A DNA stretch of 64,000 nt, taken from positions 22,501 through 86,500 of the forward strand of contig WBZZ01005712.1 in NCBI GenBank assembly GCA_019918135.1. The letters are read 5' to 3'. The notes under the pieces were generated by a model. It did not search any database and had not been told where the DNA came from. It saw only the letters and a program-made list of their open reading frames with translations. This document shows, piece after piece, positions 21,593-31,500 of this stretch (position 1 is its first letter; each line of letters opens with the position of its first letter). This DNA comes from Paulinella micropora (Eukaryota; Cercozoa; Imbricatea; Euglyphida; Paulinellidae). Both the position numbers and the translations under genes were made by a program.

Positions 21593-21797
21593 TATCTGTA
21601 CCTGTGCTGCTAAGCTCTGAAGCATATTCACTGCCTGCTGCTGTTGGGATTGACGTGCAGGACTTGGGAACAAGGTTATGACACCGTCCTCTGCATGTTC
21701 AGGTTTCGTTTGGCTGGCGCGCGCTGCGTTTTGGTCGGCGCTCGGTGGGCTGGGGCTCGGTGTACTGGCGCTCGGTGGGCTGGTGCTGCTTTGTACC
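20859..21797 (-). CDS. Possible SET-domain protein, 3' exons
   Basis: Three minus-strand coding blocks are visible. About 21797-21600 is Pro/Ser/Gln-rich and low in complexity; it is followed by a GT and the GATA microsatellite. About 21475-21315 contains a WYMDAESLVGGKRFGN segment. 21296-20859 ends the gene at TAG/TAA. In the last block a FVMAFTKDVRAGPPITLSYYTY segment resembles the end of a SET domain (hydrophobic strand, R/KDI-x-AGEE-x-T-x-x-Y), and the GGKRFGN segment could be the GN-x-x-RF-x-N region. The usual NHS-C motif is not seen, so a degenerate or non-catalytic SET domain, or a different fold, is possible. The gene runs toward element 1 at its 5' side, so upstream exons may lie beyond the insertion. 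Confidence 0.4.
21509..21592. repeat. GATA microsatellite
   Basis: Uninterrupted GATA tract with a GGATAAGATA start, located between two exons of the minus-strand gene. Confidence 0.95.
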
Positions 21798-21844
21798 TAA
21801 TATGTGTAACATAGTATATTACATGTTCATTATATATATATATA

Positions 21845-22258
21845 TGATCATTTATGTTGGATAGACAGGTCTATGTTGTATATTATAAAACAAGCCTTAC
21901 AAATATGAAAAACCAACATAGGACACAACAAAAACAGACATTCAAACATATCAAAAACATACCTTTGTTTTACAAAAAACGACAAACTGAGCACACTAAG
22001 AGAGATTTAGACAAAATAACGACAAAAACACCATTTTATTCCATAAAATTGTATATATTACTTTGTATATATGGTTTTTGTCGTTATTTTGTCTAAATCT
22101 CTCTTAGTGTGCTCAGTTTGTCGTTTTTTGTAAAACAAAGGTATGTTTTTGATATGTTTGAATGTCTGTTTTTGTTGTGTCCTATGTTGGTTTTTCATAT
22201 TTGTAAGGCTTGTTTTATAATATACAACATAGACCTGTCTATCCAACATAAATGATCA
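21845..22258. repeat. Left terminal palindrome, 414 bp
   Basis: Two 185-bp arms (21845-22029 and 22074-22258) are perfect or near-perfect reverse complements, separated by a 44-nt asymmetric AT-rich centre. The right end of the element carries the same structure with the centre inverted. A replicated hairpin telomere would look like this. Confidence 0.95.
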
Positions 22259-22536
22259 CACCCCGTTTGGGGAGGAAAGGGGGGGGGGGGGGGGACACTC
22301 ACGAAGTGAGTGGCGGGGGGGATAGGAGGGGACTACATACAAAAAAAATATTTTTTGCGGCACTGCGGCAAAAAAGTGAAATTCTGCCGCAACCTCTGCG
22401 GCGCGGTGGATTGAAGTCGTCCACGGCGCCGCATGGTCATATTCGCGGGGATTTCCTTTTTGACCAAAATTGGTGGCCATAACGATATTATCTTATTGAT
22501 TTATATATTAAAGACTTACAAACGATATATAAAAGG

Positions 22537-22914
22537 ATGGCAACAGAGGAAGTTAAACATGAGAAGTGCGGTAAGTGTAGATGTTGGAGGCTACCACGGC
22601 AATTCTTGAATGACAAGGGGCGGAGGTTGAAGACTTGTGAAAGTTGTAGAATAAAAGGTAGAGCGGAGAGGGCTAGACTTAAATGCGAACATAATATACG
22701 AAAAAGCAGATGCACGGAATGCGGAGGTGGTGAGATATGTGAGCATAAGAAACGAAAAAGCAGATGCACGGAATGCGGTGGAGGTGAAATGTGCGAACAT
22801 AAGAAACGAAAAAGCAGATGTAAGGAGTGTGGTGGAAGCGAGATATGTGAACATGAGAAACGAAAAAGCAGATGTAAGGAGTGTGGTGAGGTAAGACAGA
22901 TTACAGCGGAATAA
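22537..22914 (+). CDS. CEH-repeat zinc-finger protein (left repeat copy)
   Basis: 125 residues. The N-terminus has two C-x-x-C pairs (HEKCGKCRCW near 8-17 and CESC near 37-40). Four tandem repeats of about 18-19 residues follow, each with the pattern C-E-H-x-x-RKSRC-x-ECGG (about residues 50-118). The spacing of Cys and His implies one zinc site per repeat. Proteins with CEH...RS-x-C-x-x-C arrays are familiar from large DNA viruses of protists and from their hosts; their role is not settled and may be nucleic-acid binding. Because the gene lies in the terminal repeat it is present twice, with an identical copy at 45962-46339. An AT-rich leader precedes the ATG. Confidence 0.8.
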   Translation: MATEEVKHEKCGKCRCWRLPRQFLNDKGRRLKTCESCRIKGRAERARLKCEHNIRKSRCTECGGGEICEHKKRKSRCTECGGGEMCEHKKRKSRCKECGGSEICEHEKRKSRCKECGEVRQITAE

Positions 22915-22929
22915 GGCTTGCTAGGTGTC

Positions 22930-23710
22930 CTTATTTTTTTCATTAAGTCCTTGTTTTTGTTCATTTTTTTTGAGATAGTTCATTTTATTGATTTATTTTT
23001 TTTCTCAAAAACGTGAAAAAGTTTTGAAAATGTCAAAAAAAATCAATTTTTTTCATGTTTTGGAGGCAAAGTTTTCGATCGGTTTATTACCCGCGATGAA
23101 TAGGAGAGCGTATTTTGCTGTTTTTGTGAATCAAGGGTACTTATGGAAATAAGGATCCGCCAACTCACAAGGACTTAAACAATAGGTGTGGGGGGCTTAT
23201 TTCGTTGAAACGTCTTCATTTAAACTATCGGGGGGTGGTAGTCCTTGTTCTCAGTTTCAACATTACCCCCCTCGGCCAAATGGTGTGGGGGACTATAAAG
23301 GGTCGGGTCGGGTCGGCCAACTTCTCTGAAAACAGGGGACTAAAACAGGGGACTTCCACAAGGACATAGTTAAACTCAGTCAAATTGGGTTAAATCCTCT
23401 TTTATATACCCTATTTTTATAATAATAATGTTAATAAAAATAATAAGGAAGTAAGGATGGGGCGTGTGGTAATATGGGCAGAGTTGGAATTACGATAAAA
23501 TACCGCTTCTAGGGTGTCCTTAAAATTATAGGGGACTTTTTTTTTTAAAAAAAAGGACTTTAAGGACGGGGCAAAAAGAAGCAGTTGAAGGTGATTTGTG
23601 TTCTGAGACTAAACCGCGGGGCAAACAATGAAGGAAGCGTCGGGAGAGCGGAATTGACGGGGAGAGAGTTAATTTTCTATTTACACATATTATATATATT
23701 ATATATAAGA
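22930..23710. other. Non-coding part of the left repeat
   Basis: T- and A-rich runs, then a GGGTCGGGTCGG segment and several conserved-looking short blocks that are all repeated at the right end. It may hold replication or packaging signals; no gene is seen. Confidence 0.5.
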
Positions 23711-23717
23711 TATTAAC

Positions 23718-23867
23718 ATGCCACCACCACTCAAGTATTTGACGGATGAAGAGAGACTGGAGGCGCGTAAAAAGTCTCAGAGAGAATACGCAAAAAGAAA
23801 GCCCGAGATGTACAGAAAGGGGAGCAAGAAGTATTACGAGAAGCACAAGAAGAAGAAAAAATTATGA
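23718..23867 (+). CDS. Small basic protein, 49 residues
   Basis: It starts with MPPPLKYLTDEER and continues into a Lys/Arg/Tyr-rich helix with a YAKRKPE stretch. The stop overlaps the start of the GIY-YIG gene (ATGA at 23864-23867), so both are probably read from one transcript. A similar small protein occurs in element 2 (55737-55913, with a KYLTPEDKRKA segment), which supports it being a real gene. Function unknown; the C-terminus resembles the repeat-rich tails of the GIY-YIG proteins nearby. Confidence 0.6.
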   Translation: MPPPLKYLTDEERLEARKKSQREYAKRKPEMYRKGSKKYYEKHKKKKKL

Positions 23868-24517
23868 AAGAAAAAACAAAGACTTACAAAGTTTATAAAT
23901 TGTTTAATGCCATAGATGAAAATGACAAAGAATCTTACGTAGGTAGCACTCTACAACAACATTTATATACCAGACTTAGCCACCATAAATCGCTCGCTAA
24001 GAAAGGCGTAAATAGAAAGTTATATAATCATATGAACGACAAGGGGATTGAAAATTTTAAATGCGTTTTGATTTACGAAGAGCCAGTAGAAAACCACAGC
24101 ATTGATAGACAGAGAGAATTAGAACAAAAATATATAAGCGAACTAAAACCAACTCTGAATATAAACACGGCGCAAGGGGCGGGGACTTCAAGTGAAGACA
24201 GAAAATGGGTTAGATTTGAAGAACGAGTTTTTAAAAACGATGAAGAAAAGAAACGACTGGAATACAATAAAAAATACTTTGAAGAATATCACAAAAAATA
24301 TTATGATATAAAAAAAGATCAAATCAAAGCATACCAAAAATTATATTACGACAAAAACAAGGATGTTTTGTTGAGAAAGAAAAAAGAAGAATTTGACAAA
24401 ATAAGAGAAAGTAAAAAATATTATTGTGAGGCATGTAGTTTTACAGGAGTGAGCGAGACGGCTCTAACTATACATAATAGATCAAAAACTCATATTTCAA
24501 AGAGTGAAAAAATTTGA
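23864..24517 (+). CDS. GIY-YIG endonuclease with C-terminal zinc finger
   Basis: 217 residues. The N-terminal ~95 residues form a GIY-YIG nuclease domain: a VYKL strand (about 9-12), a YVGST motif (about 26-30), a likely catalytic Arg in LYTRLSHHK (about 35-43) and a Glu in the RELEQKYI helix (about 83-90). A Lys/Tyr/Glu-rich coiled part follows, then a C2H2-like finger with YYCEACSFTG and IHNRSKTH (about 187-212). Such proteins make single or double DNA cuts and often act as homing endonucleases or repair enzymes. Two relatives lie in the same element (39722-40393, 41581-42209). Confidence 0.8.
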   Translation: MKEKTKTYKVYKLFNAIDENDKESYVGSTLQQHLYTRLSHHKSLAKKGVNRKLYNHMNDKGIENFKCVLIYEEPVENHSIDRQRELEQKYISELKPTLNINTAQGAGTSSEDRKWVRFEERVFKNDEEKKRLEYNKKYFEEYHKKYYDIKKDQIKAYQKLYYDKNKDVLLRKKKEEFDKIRESKKYYCEACSFTGVSETALTIHNRSKTHISKSEKI

Positions 24518-24681
24518 AATATATATCCTTCTAAATGTTTTTTTGCTTCAAAATACGGGTCTTTCTTATATATAATTTCCATTTAAAGCCAAGAGAAGTA
24601 TATTTATCATATATATAGTATCTATAAGAATACTACATATAATTTACGATCACACAAAAAAAATTTATAACTTTATTATAG

Positions 24682-27105
24682 ATGGATGTTGAGGAGGCGA
24701 CCCACACTCAGTTTATTAACAAAGAGGAGTTGTTTGATGCGAACAAACTATCCTATATTATTAACAATTTTGACGACTTAAAAGGCCAACTACGAGAGAA
24801 ATGTTTCAAAGACGGAAGCCCTATAACACTGCTAAAAAAATATATTCAAAAAGTATTCAATAATAAAGTCTCTGTAGTGTATCGGCAAAATGGGGGCAAA
24901 GGTAGATTTAATGCTGTAGGCTCATTATCTCTCCAAAACATACCGCGCGAGATAAGGCACACTATCGCCCGCGATTACTATGTAGATATTGATATGGTAA
25001 ATGCGCATCCAGTCATACTACTACATTTATGTGCGATATTGAACTTTGAAGCGAAATATCTGCGGTCGTATGTGAAAAATAGAGAGAAGGTAATAGCCGA
25101 TCTCATGAGCAAAAACGAGACGATTGACAGAGACAAGGCAAAACAGATTATCCTATCCGTCCTAAATGGAGGCGAAAAGGATTACAACGCAGTCGCGAAA
25201 AAGACGAGGTTTCTAACCGCCTTCAAACAAGAAATGAAAGCCCTACATGGAAAGTTTGCGGGGGCAGACATTAAAGAATTTGAAAAAGTTAAGCAGAGGC
25301 GGATTAACAGAGGCGAAGACTTCAACCACGAGGCCAGTTATATGAATACATTGTTATGCGACTTTGAAAACAAAATTCTACAAGTTATGCTAGACTATTT
25401 TGGAAATCCTTTTATGTGTGTTTTATGCTTTGATGGCCTGATGCTAGAAAAGAAGGACTACGATCTGGAAAGTTGTTCAAAGGTCATTAAGGAGAAATTG
25501 GGGATATACATAACTCTTAAATTAAAGGAAATGAATGAAGGCCTAACCTTTCCAGAAAATGCGATTATTGAGCCTTATCAAACCCCCAGCCTTAAATACT
25601 TTGGAGATATGGATAACGTATATATTCAACACTATAGAGAGAATGAGGCGAGCCTTGAAAGACTGGACGAATGGCGCAGTTGTATAAACATAGTATCAAG
25701 GGGAGGCGGTCAAGTCGTGATGACTTTAAATCTAGACATTGACGAAGAGACAGGAGACCGATCCGAATATTATGTACAAGCGGAAGTAGGCGCAATGATG
25801 TCCGCATTAAATTTTGAATGTTTTGTGCGGAATCCAGAATACATTGAAGAATTGAAAGGAGACAAACACGACCCGAGAGCGAAACAATGGCTGTATCAAC
25901 ATTTTGGAAATGGCAATCAGTTTTCAACTGGATACGCAAAAGACATGATGCAAAAGCGGAAAATTAAACGATATGATGACTTCATGTTTTACCCGTATTT
26001 GAAGCGAGTGGGGATACCCCCAGTATATTCTAACAAACTCAATCTGTTTATGGGGTTTCCTATGGATAATATTCCATTTGAAAGTGTAAAAACAAAATAC
26101 AATTTTGAAGAGAGTGCCTTATATAAACATCTAAAAACTGACTTTTTCACCGAAGGTCAGGGCGAGTTAGACAACTTTTTGGATAGTGTCGCGGACATGA
26201 TACAGAAACCAAATGTAAATAGAGGTATTGGTCATTTGTTTTACTCCGTCCAAGGAACTGGTAAAGGCATAATGAGCAAATTTATGGAGAGGTTGTTGGG
26301 AACGCAAAATCATGTGGTCATCAAAGACTTTAGCAGATACATGGAAAAATTCAATGTCGCATATGCGAACAAGATATTGAAAGTGTTTGAAGAACTACCC
26401 GAGAAAGGCGGGGCTTTTACGATGAGCGACCGCTTAAAAAGTCAAATTGACCAAAAAGACGAAATAATAGAGCCCAAGGGAAGCAAGCAATACAAAGTAA
26501 AACATTTCGCCAGATACTGGTTTTACACGAATAACGAAAACACGTTATACATAGAAGGAAGCGACAGGCGGTATTCACTCTACAAAATAAGCGGGAAGCA
26601 CGCGGATGATAAAGTATATTTCGCCAAAATTCTAGATGAAATAAACGACGATGACTTTATCAGATGTGCCTTTGAATACTTCGCCACTAGACAATACGAA
26701 GAAATAAGTGTTATGACCGCATTTAAAACAAAATACAAGACGGAGCAGAAAATGGCCAACCTCCCCAAGGCTATTAAGTTTATGATTGACACCATTGAAG
26801 CAAAATTTGACAAAGTTGAAAGCAAAGATATGAAAGTGGAATCGGCACACCTATGCGAAAGATACAGGGAGTGGTGCTCAGAACAGGGCATATCTTATCA
26901 TAAAGGAGCCTTCTTCACCCAACTGAAGCATGTAGGCATAGATAAGCCCAAACAAAGCGGAGGAAAAAACAACAAAAAATACAGATTTACAATAAATGTC
27001 AGCACAATCCGAGACAAGATACGCGAGTATATAAAGGACGACGAATACGACTTCAATTTTGGATCGGGAGTTAATGAAGGGGATGATGATGTCTTTTGGA
27101 TGTAA
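24682..27105 (+). CDS. Replicase: TVpol-like polymerase fused to SF3 helicase
   Basis: 807 residues and intact. The N-terminal third fits the transposon-virus polymerase (TVpol) group related to family A polymerases: SLQNIPREIRH (about 78-88), a VDIDMVNAHP block (about 101-110, motif A-like with Asp), and CVLCFDGLMLE (about 246-256, motif C-like). The C-terminal half is a superfamily 3 helicase: Walker A GTGKGIMSK (about 524-532), Walker B KILKVFEELPE (about 563-573), motif C YWFYTNNENT (about 612-621) and an Arg finger in SDRRYSLYK. Its expected role is initiating and copying the viral genome in the host nucleus or virus factory. The upstream spacer has TTTATTATAG directly before the ATG. 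Confidence 0.85.
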   Translation: MDVEEATHTQFINKEELFDANKLSYIINNFDDLKGQLREKCFKDGSPITLLKKYIQKVFNNKVSVVYRQNGGKGRFNAVGSLSLQNIPREIRHTIARDYYVDIDMVNAHPVILLHLCAILNFEAKYLRSYVKNREKVIADLMSKNETIDRDKAKQIILSVLNGGEKDYNAVAKKTRFLTAFKQEMKALHGKFAGADIKEFEKVKQRRINRGEDFNHEASYMNTLLCDFENKILQVMLDYFGNPFMCVLCFDGLMLEKKDYDLESCSKVIKEKLGIYITLKLKEMNEGLTFPENAIIEPYQTPSLKYFGDMDNVYIQHYRENEASLERLDEWRSCINIVSRGGGQVVMTLNLDIDEETGDRSEYYVQAEVGAMMSALNFECFVRNPEYIEELKGDKHDPRAKQWLYQHFGNGNQFSTGYAKDMMQKRKIKRYDDFMFYPYLKRVGIPPVYSNKLNLFMGFPMDNIPFESVKTKYNFEESALYKHLKTDFFTEGQGELDNFLDSVADMIQKPNVNRGIGHLFYSVQGTGKGIMSKFMERLLGTQNHVVIKDFSRYMEKFNVAYANKILKVFEELPEKGGAFTMSDRLKSQIDQKDEIIEPKGSKQYKVKHFARYWFYTNNENTLYIEGSDRRYSLYKISGKHADDKVYFAKILDEINDDDFIRCAFEYFATRQYEEISVMTAFKTKYKTEQKMANLPKAIKFMIDTIEAKFDKVESKDMKVESAHLCERYREWCSEQGISYHKGAFFTQLKHVGIDKPKQSGGKNNKKYRFTINVSTIRDKIREYIKDDEYDFNFGSGVNEGDDDVFWM

Positions 27106-27127
27106 TATAATATAATATAAAAACTGA

Positions 27128-27151
27128 TTTTTTTTTGCTATACTCATATAG
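27128..27151 (+). promoter_or_regulatory. T-run + GCTATA...ATATAG leader
   Basis: A T tract followed by TTGCTATACTCATATAG abuts the ATG at 27152. The same arrangement precedes the penton gene (40415-40434), so this is a likely promoter class of the element. Confidence 0.5.
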
Positions 27152-27820
27152 ATGGCTTCACGAAAAACGAAGCAACAATTGCTGGACGAAATAGCGACAT
27201 GGAATTTTGATGGAATGGATATTCCTCCTACCATCAAAAGCACGAAGCAAGAAATAGTAATATATTACGAAAAGTATAAAAACGTGTCAGCCCCCGAACA
27301 ACCCCCGCGGGGTGATAACGTTGAAGTTTCATTGCCCCCCGTTGATACATTGAAGAGCGTTGTTTTTAATTACGAACCAGAAGAATTTACGCCTTTTAAA
27401 GAAAGTGATATAAAGGAAACTGGTATAACCGAAATCAAGGCTAACGTAGGAGAAGAATTGGCCAAAAAAGAAATGCCTGTTTTAGAAGCGTCCACGCCCC
27501 CAAATGAGAAGAAAACGCCGATTAAAGCAAAGCGGAATCCACCCGAGAGTGGGTATAGTTGCTATGAAATAATAACGGCACATTTGAAAGTATCAAAAGA
27601 CCCGTTTAACTTCTTGTACATGAAAGTTGAAGACCGCACCATATTACAGGAGGATATGAAGAAATGGCACGAGAGCAGATATGCTCACATACCACCAGAC
27701 CAACGACCTACCCTTAAATATGGTAAGTTAGATTATAAGACGTTTTTCCGCGATGTCTTATCTCAACACGAGGGCAAACTCACGACATTAAAAGATATGT
27801 ATGACAGGTTTCATGTGTAA
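27152..27820 (+). CDS. Conserved element protein with SAP-like N-terminus
   Basis: 222 residues. The N-terminal ~40 residues (LLDEIATWNF, then TKQEIVIYYEKYK) look like a short helix-extended-helix unit of SAP type. A spacer leads to the segment ETGITEIKANVGEELA (about 90-105). The C-terminal half is helical, with YSCYEIITAHLKVSKDPFNF and a FFRDVLSQHEGKL stretch. The element 2 protein at 59533-60042 has the same N-terminus and the same ETGITEI-x-ANVGEE segment but a different C-terminal domain (ExoX-C-like). Conservation of the first two parts across two distinct viruses argues for a core function, perhaps DNA binding; this is inference. Confidence 0.6.
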   Translation: MASRKTKQQLLDEIATWNFDGMDIPPTIKSTKQEIVIYYEKYKNVSAPEQPPRGDNVEVSLPPVDTLKSVVFNYEPEEFTPFKESDIKETGITEIKANVGEELAKKEMPVLEASTPPNEKKTPIKAKRNPPESGYSCYEIITAHLKVSKDPFNFLYMKVEDRTILQEDMKKWHESRYAHIPPDQRPTLKYGKLDYKTFFRDVLSQHEGKLTTLKDMYDRFHV

Positions 27821-28440
27821 GAGGCAGTTAGTGCTATGTCGCGCATTACATCAATATTGAAATATGAAGGTTTGAAAGACACAGGCTCCGCTGACGCTGA
27901 TTTATAATATACTTCCATTGTTAATGGAGCATCCGTCGCGTATGCCACCAGAGCATCATTTGTTGTATTATTTACAATTCGTATAGTGCGGTTGTTGGTA
28001 GTGTCCGAGGGGTTTGGACAAGTCATCTGCCAAGTCAAATTCATTTGAACTCCATATCTTTGGATTAGCCACACACAATCAAAAGACTTATAATCAATGG
28101 CGGTTGTATAATTTAGCACTTCGGTATAATAATCATATGTATTCGTGCCATCTGTGATATGAAACCAAAATTGGAATGTAGCAATGCCAGTTGGCGCGGG
28201 TAAATTCAAAGACCCGCGAAATGATACATTAACAAAATAACCATAACCAAGACTTGATATGGTTTTGCTTCCATATCCACCCGTACATAGAGTTGTGAAT
28301 GTTGAACTAGTCATCCACGAGCGCATATCAAGACCAACATAAGCATTTTGAATGTTTCTTGTTAATGTCGGGGTGGCCACGACCGCGATTGTCTTCGTGT
28401 CAATAGATTGTTGCTCTTGCGAACGGCCAAATATATTCAT
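27811..28440 (-). CDS. Putative virion surface protein with MNIFGRS N-terminus
   Basis: 209 residues on the minus strand, rich in Thr, Tyr, Ser and Asn with alternating hydrophobic pattern, suggesting an all-beta fold. It starts with MNIFGRSQEQQ, closely like the MNLFGQS start of the protein at 42259-43494; the remainder is unrelated by eye. A shared N-terminal peptide ahead of different beta-rich bodies is typical of spike or fibre proteins that dock into the same capsid vertex. It lies next to the large fibre gene, tail to tail with 27152-27820 (10-nt overlap). Confidence 0.5.
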   Translation of the reverse strand: MNIFGRSQEQQSIDTKTIAVVATPTLTRNIQNAYVGLDMRSWMTSSTFTTLCTGGYGSKTISSLGYGYFVNVSFRGSLNLPAPTGIATFQFWFHITDGTNTYDYYTEVLNYTTAIDYKSFDCVWLIQRYGVQMNLTWQMTCPNPSDTTNNRTIRIVNNTTNDALVAYATDAPLTMEVYYKSASAEPVSFKPSYFNIDVMRDIALTASYT

Positions 28441-28504
28441 TTTTTTAAACTATATATATCTATCTTATATTATAAGATTTATTATAAAATAATAGAATTA
28501 AAAT

Positions 28505-31500
28505 ATGAACCATTTAGGAAATCCTTGGACATATCACTTTTACGGCTCTGTCATAGTGGATGAGGATTTAGAAATAGACGGCGTATTATACGGCGACCAC
28601 ATAGAAGCAAACTCAATACAAGCAAGGACAGACGACATAACCATATCATCAAAAAAATAATAACTCTTCTTTGTTGATATCTGATACTGGTTATGTGTCA
28701 ATTAATAACGAATACGATTTGCCATTAGCGGACGGCACGGCTAATCAAATATTAAAAACGGATGGGCTCGGCAATACTTCATTTGCTACATTGACTTCAA
28801 GTTATATAAGCGACTTTGAATTGGATAAATTAACGGATGTAGTCATAACAGGCACACCCACAATAACCAACTACTCATTTATAGCACAGGGCAATGGCGC
28901 AATACAAACTCACCTTTTCTTAGATTGGACGGCCTCACTATGATGTTTGGAAATTTGAATATGGGAAGTTTTAATATAGTAAATGTCGGTAATGTTGATG
29001 GTATTGATGTTTCGGCTCTTGATAGTTCTGTCGTTAAACTAACAGGAGACCAAACCATAGCAGGAATTAAGACATTTAGCAGTATAATAAATGCTAGTGC
29101 GGGTATTGATATGAAAAGCCAAAGCATAACAAATGTTAATCTTGTTGATGGTATTGATGTTTCTGCTCTTGATACTTCGGTGGTAAAACTAACGGGAGAC
29201 CAGACCATAACAGGGAATAAAACATTTACTACTTATGTGGCCGTAAAAGACTCAAATCCATTAAACACAGGCAAAGTATTCTTTAATTACAACTACAACA
29301 GCGGTTCTATTTATTCGTCGGATGCGGGTGGAGCCACGGGTTATCCACTAACTATTGTCGGTTCTTCTATACTTTTTGCTCCAACAACAGGTGGTGGAAT
29401 GACATTGACAAATAATGTTTTAAATTTTAACAGCACGACAGCAATCAGCGGACTGCCCGCGCCATTCTATGACGGCGATGCTTCAACGAAAGCATATACC
29501 GATACGAAACTGGCAAAGGACTGCACAACGGCTATGACGGGTAGTTTAAATATGGGAGGATTTAACATAACAAATGTAATTTTGGTTGATGGTATTGATG
29601 TTTCGGCTCTTGATACTTCGGTCGTTAAACTAACGGGCGACCAAACCATAGCGGGTATTAAGACATTCAGCAACATAATAAATGCTAGTGCGGGGATTGA
29701 TATGAAAAGCCAAAGCATAACAAATGTTAATCTTGTTGATGGTGTTGATGTTTCTACTCTTGATACTTCTGTCGTTAAACTAACAGGAGACCAATCCATA
29801 GCAGGGAATAAAAAATTTACTTCAACAATAGAAGTGCGGGGCGCTACTGCTCCAACCGCTTTTGATGGTATCGGTATTGCCTTTGATACAGCGACAAATA
29901 TTGGAATGATTGCCGCACAAAAAATAGCAACTGCGACTTATTATCCGATACAAATAACGGGTTCGTATGTTGAGTTATATTCAGGTAATACTTTAATTAT
30001 AACCGCAACTGGCACTACACTATCTTTGAATAACAACAAAATAACAAACTTAGCTACACCATCAGCAACAACGGACGGAGCAAACAAAAGTTATGTTGAT
30101 ACAAAAGACGGGCAAAATGTGAAACTAACAGGAAACCAAACCATAGCAGGAATTAAGACATTTAGCAGTGCCCTTGAAATAACAGGAAATTCAACGAATG
30201 CGACAACAAAAGGAACATTCGTGGTTTTTAACTCCACAGCCAATATAGGAACTATCGGATGCCTTGATATGGGCACTGGTGTAAATTATAACTTTGAAAT
30301 AAATGCCAAAAAAATAAGTTTCATTATTGATGGAGCAATAGTCGGTTGGGTAAATGCTTCGGGGCTAGATTGTAATAGTAGCAAAATAGCCAACCTTGGA
30401 ACTCCGACATTATCAACAGACGGAGCGACAAAAGGGTATGCGGACACATTGGACGGGCAAAATGTAAAACTATCAACAGACCAAACAATAACGGGAAGTA
30501 AAACATTTAATGGTGCGAGCACTGTAATAAAATATCTAACTTTAACGAACAATGCCGATTTTAATAATCAAACTATCATTAATGGTGGAAATATTACATA
30601 TAATGGGGCGAGGATATTAAACCAAAATGGAGGAGATATATTCTTTTCACAGACATCAGGAGATTATCAATATTTCTTATTTACTCTAAATACTGCTACA
30701 AGCGGAACCGCGAACCAACGAGGTTATGTATTTACGAATGTAGCATCTGATGTAAAAGGGGCGGGGCTTTATATTTCAAAACTTTTGGATAATAAAAGTG
30801 CTTCGTCTGACATTGTCCGTTTTAACAATGCGGGCGGTATGCGGTTTTATGGAGCCTTAGATATGAACTCAAACAATATAACAAATGGCGGAACAATAAC
30901 GGGAACTACAATTACTTCAACCGCGGGTATATCGACAACAACATTAACCGCGAGTGGATTAATAACGGCAAATGCGGGGATATCAACAACGACACTAACC
31001 GCAAGCGGATTATTAACAGCGACAGGGGGCTCTAGCATAGTCATACAAGGAAATACAAATGGTGGTAATACACGCGGAATATTTTTGTGGGACACTGGCA
31101 ATACAAATTATGGTATTTATATGGCACAATCTGGAGCCAATAAATCTCTAGCAGGTGGAGTGGCATCAGCCGTTGCTGGAAACGATTTTACTTCTTTCGC
31201 CGTTAGATTTAGAGTTAGCAATGTTTCAACCGATGGTTTTATATGGGAGAACTCTTCCGAACAATTGTTAATGTCATTAAACGGGGCAAACGGGACTTTA
31301 TGGACGAAAGGATTAATAACGGCTAGTGCGGGTATATCAACAACAACATTAACAACAACCGACAATATAGTAGTAGGAGCGGGTAAAAGTGTGATTATTG
31401 ATAGAAGTGCTGTTGCTAATAATAAACTGGTTTTATATGATAGTGGAACACCTTCAACAACTGGATTTTATGGATTTGGTATTGCTAGTAATACATTAAT

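Larger units (their letters stand above)
21845..23676 (+). repeat. Left terminal inverted repeat
   Basis: Matches 45203-47032 in reverse complement apart from small differences in homopolymers and a few substitutions. It contains the terminal palindrome, a G-run, the CEH-repeat zinc-finger gene and GGGTCGG repeats (about 23300). Homology ends at GAGAGAGTTAATTTT. Confidence 0.95.

Noticed and set aside
21854..22249. Two identical 60-80-residue frames on opposite strands
   Set aside because: They are the two arms of the terminal palindrome read in both directions; the same pair recurs at the right end. No coding evidence.
22690..22900. Possible CRISPR-like direct repeats
   Set aside because: The ~57-nt periodicity is the coding repeat of the CEH zinc-finger gene, with no unique spacers and in a eukaryotic virus.
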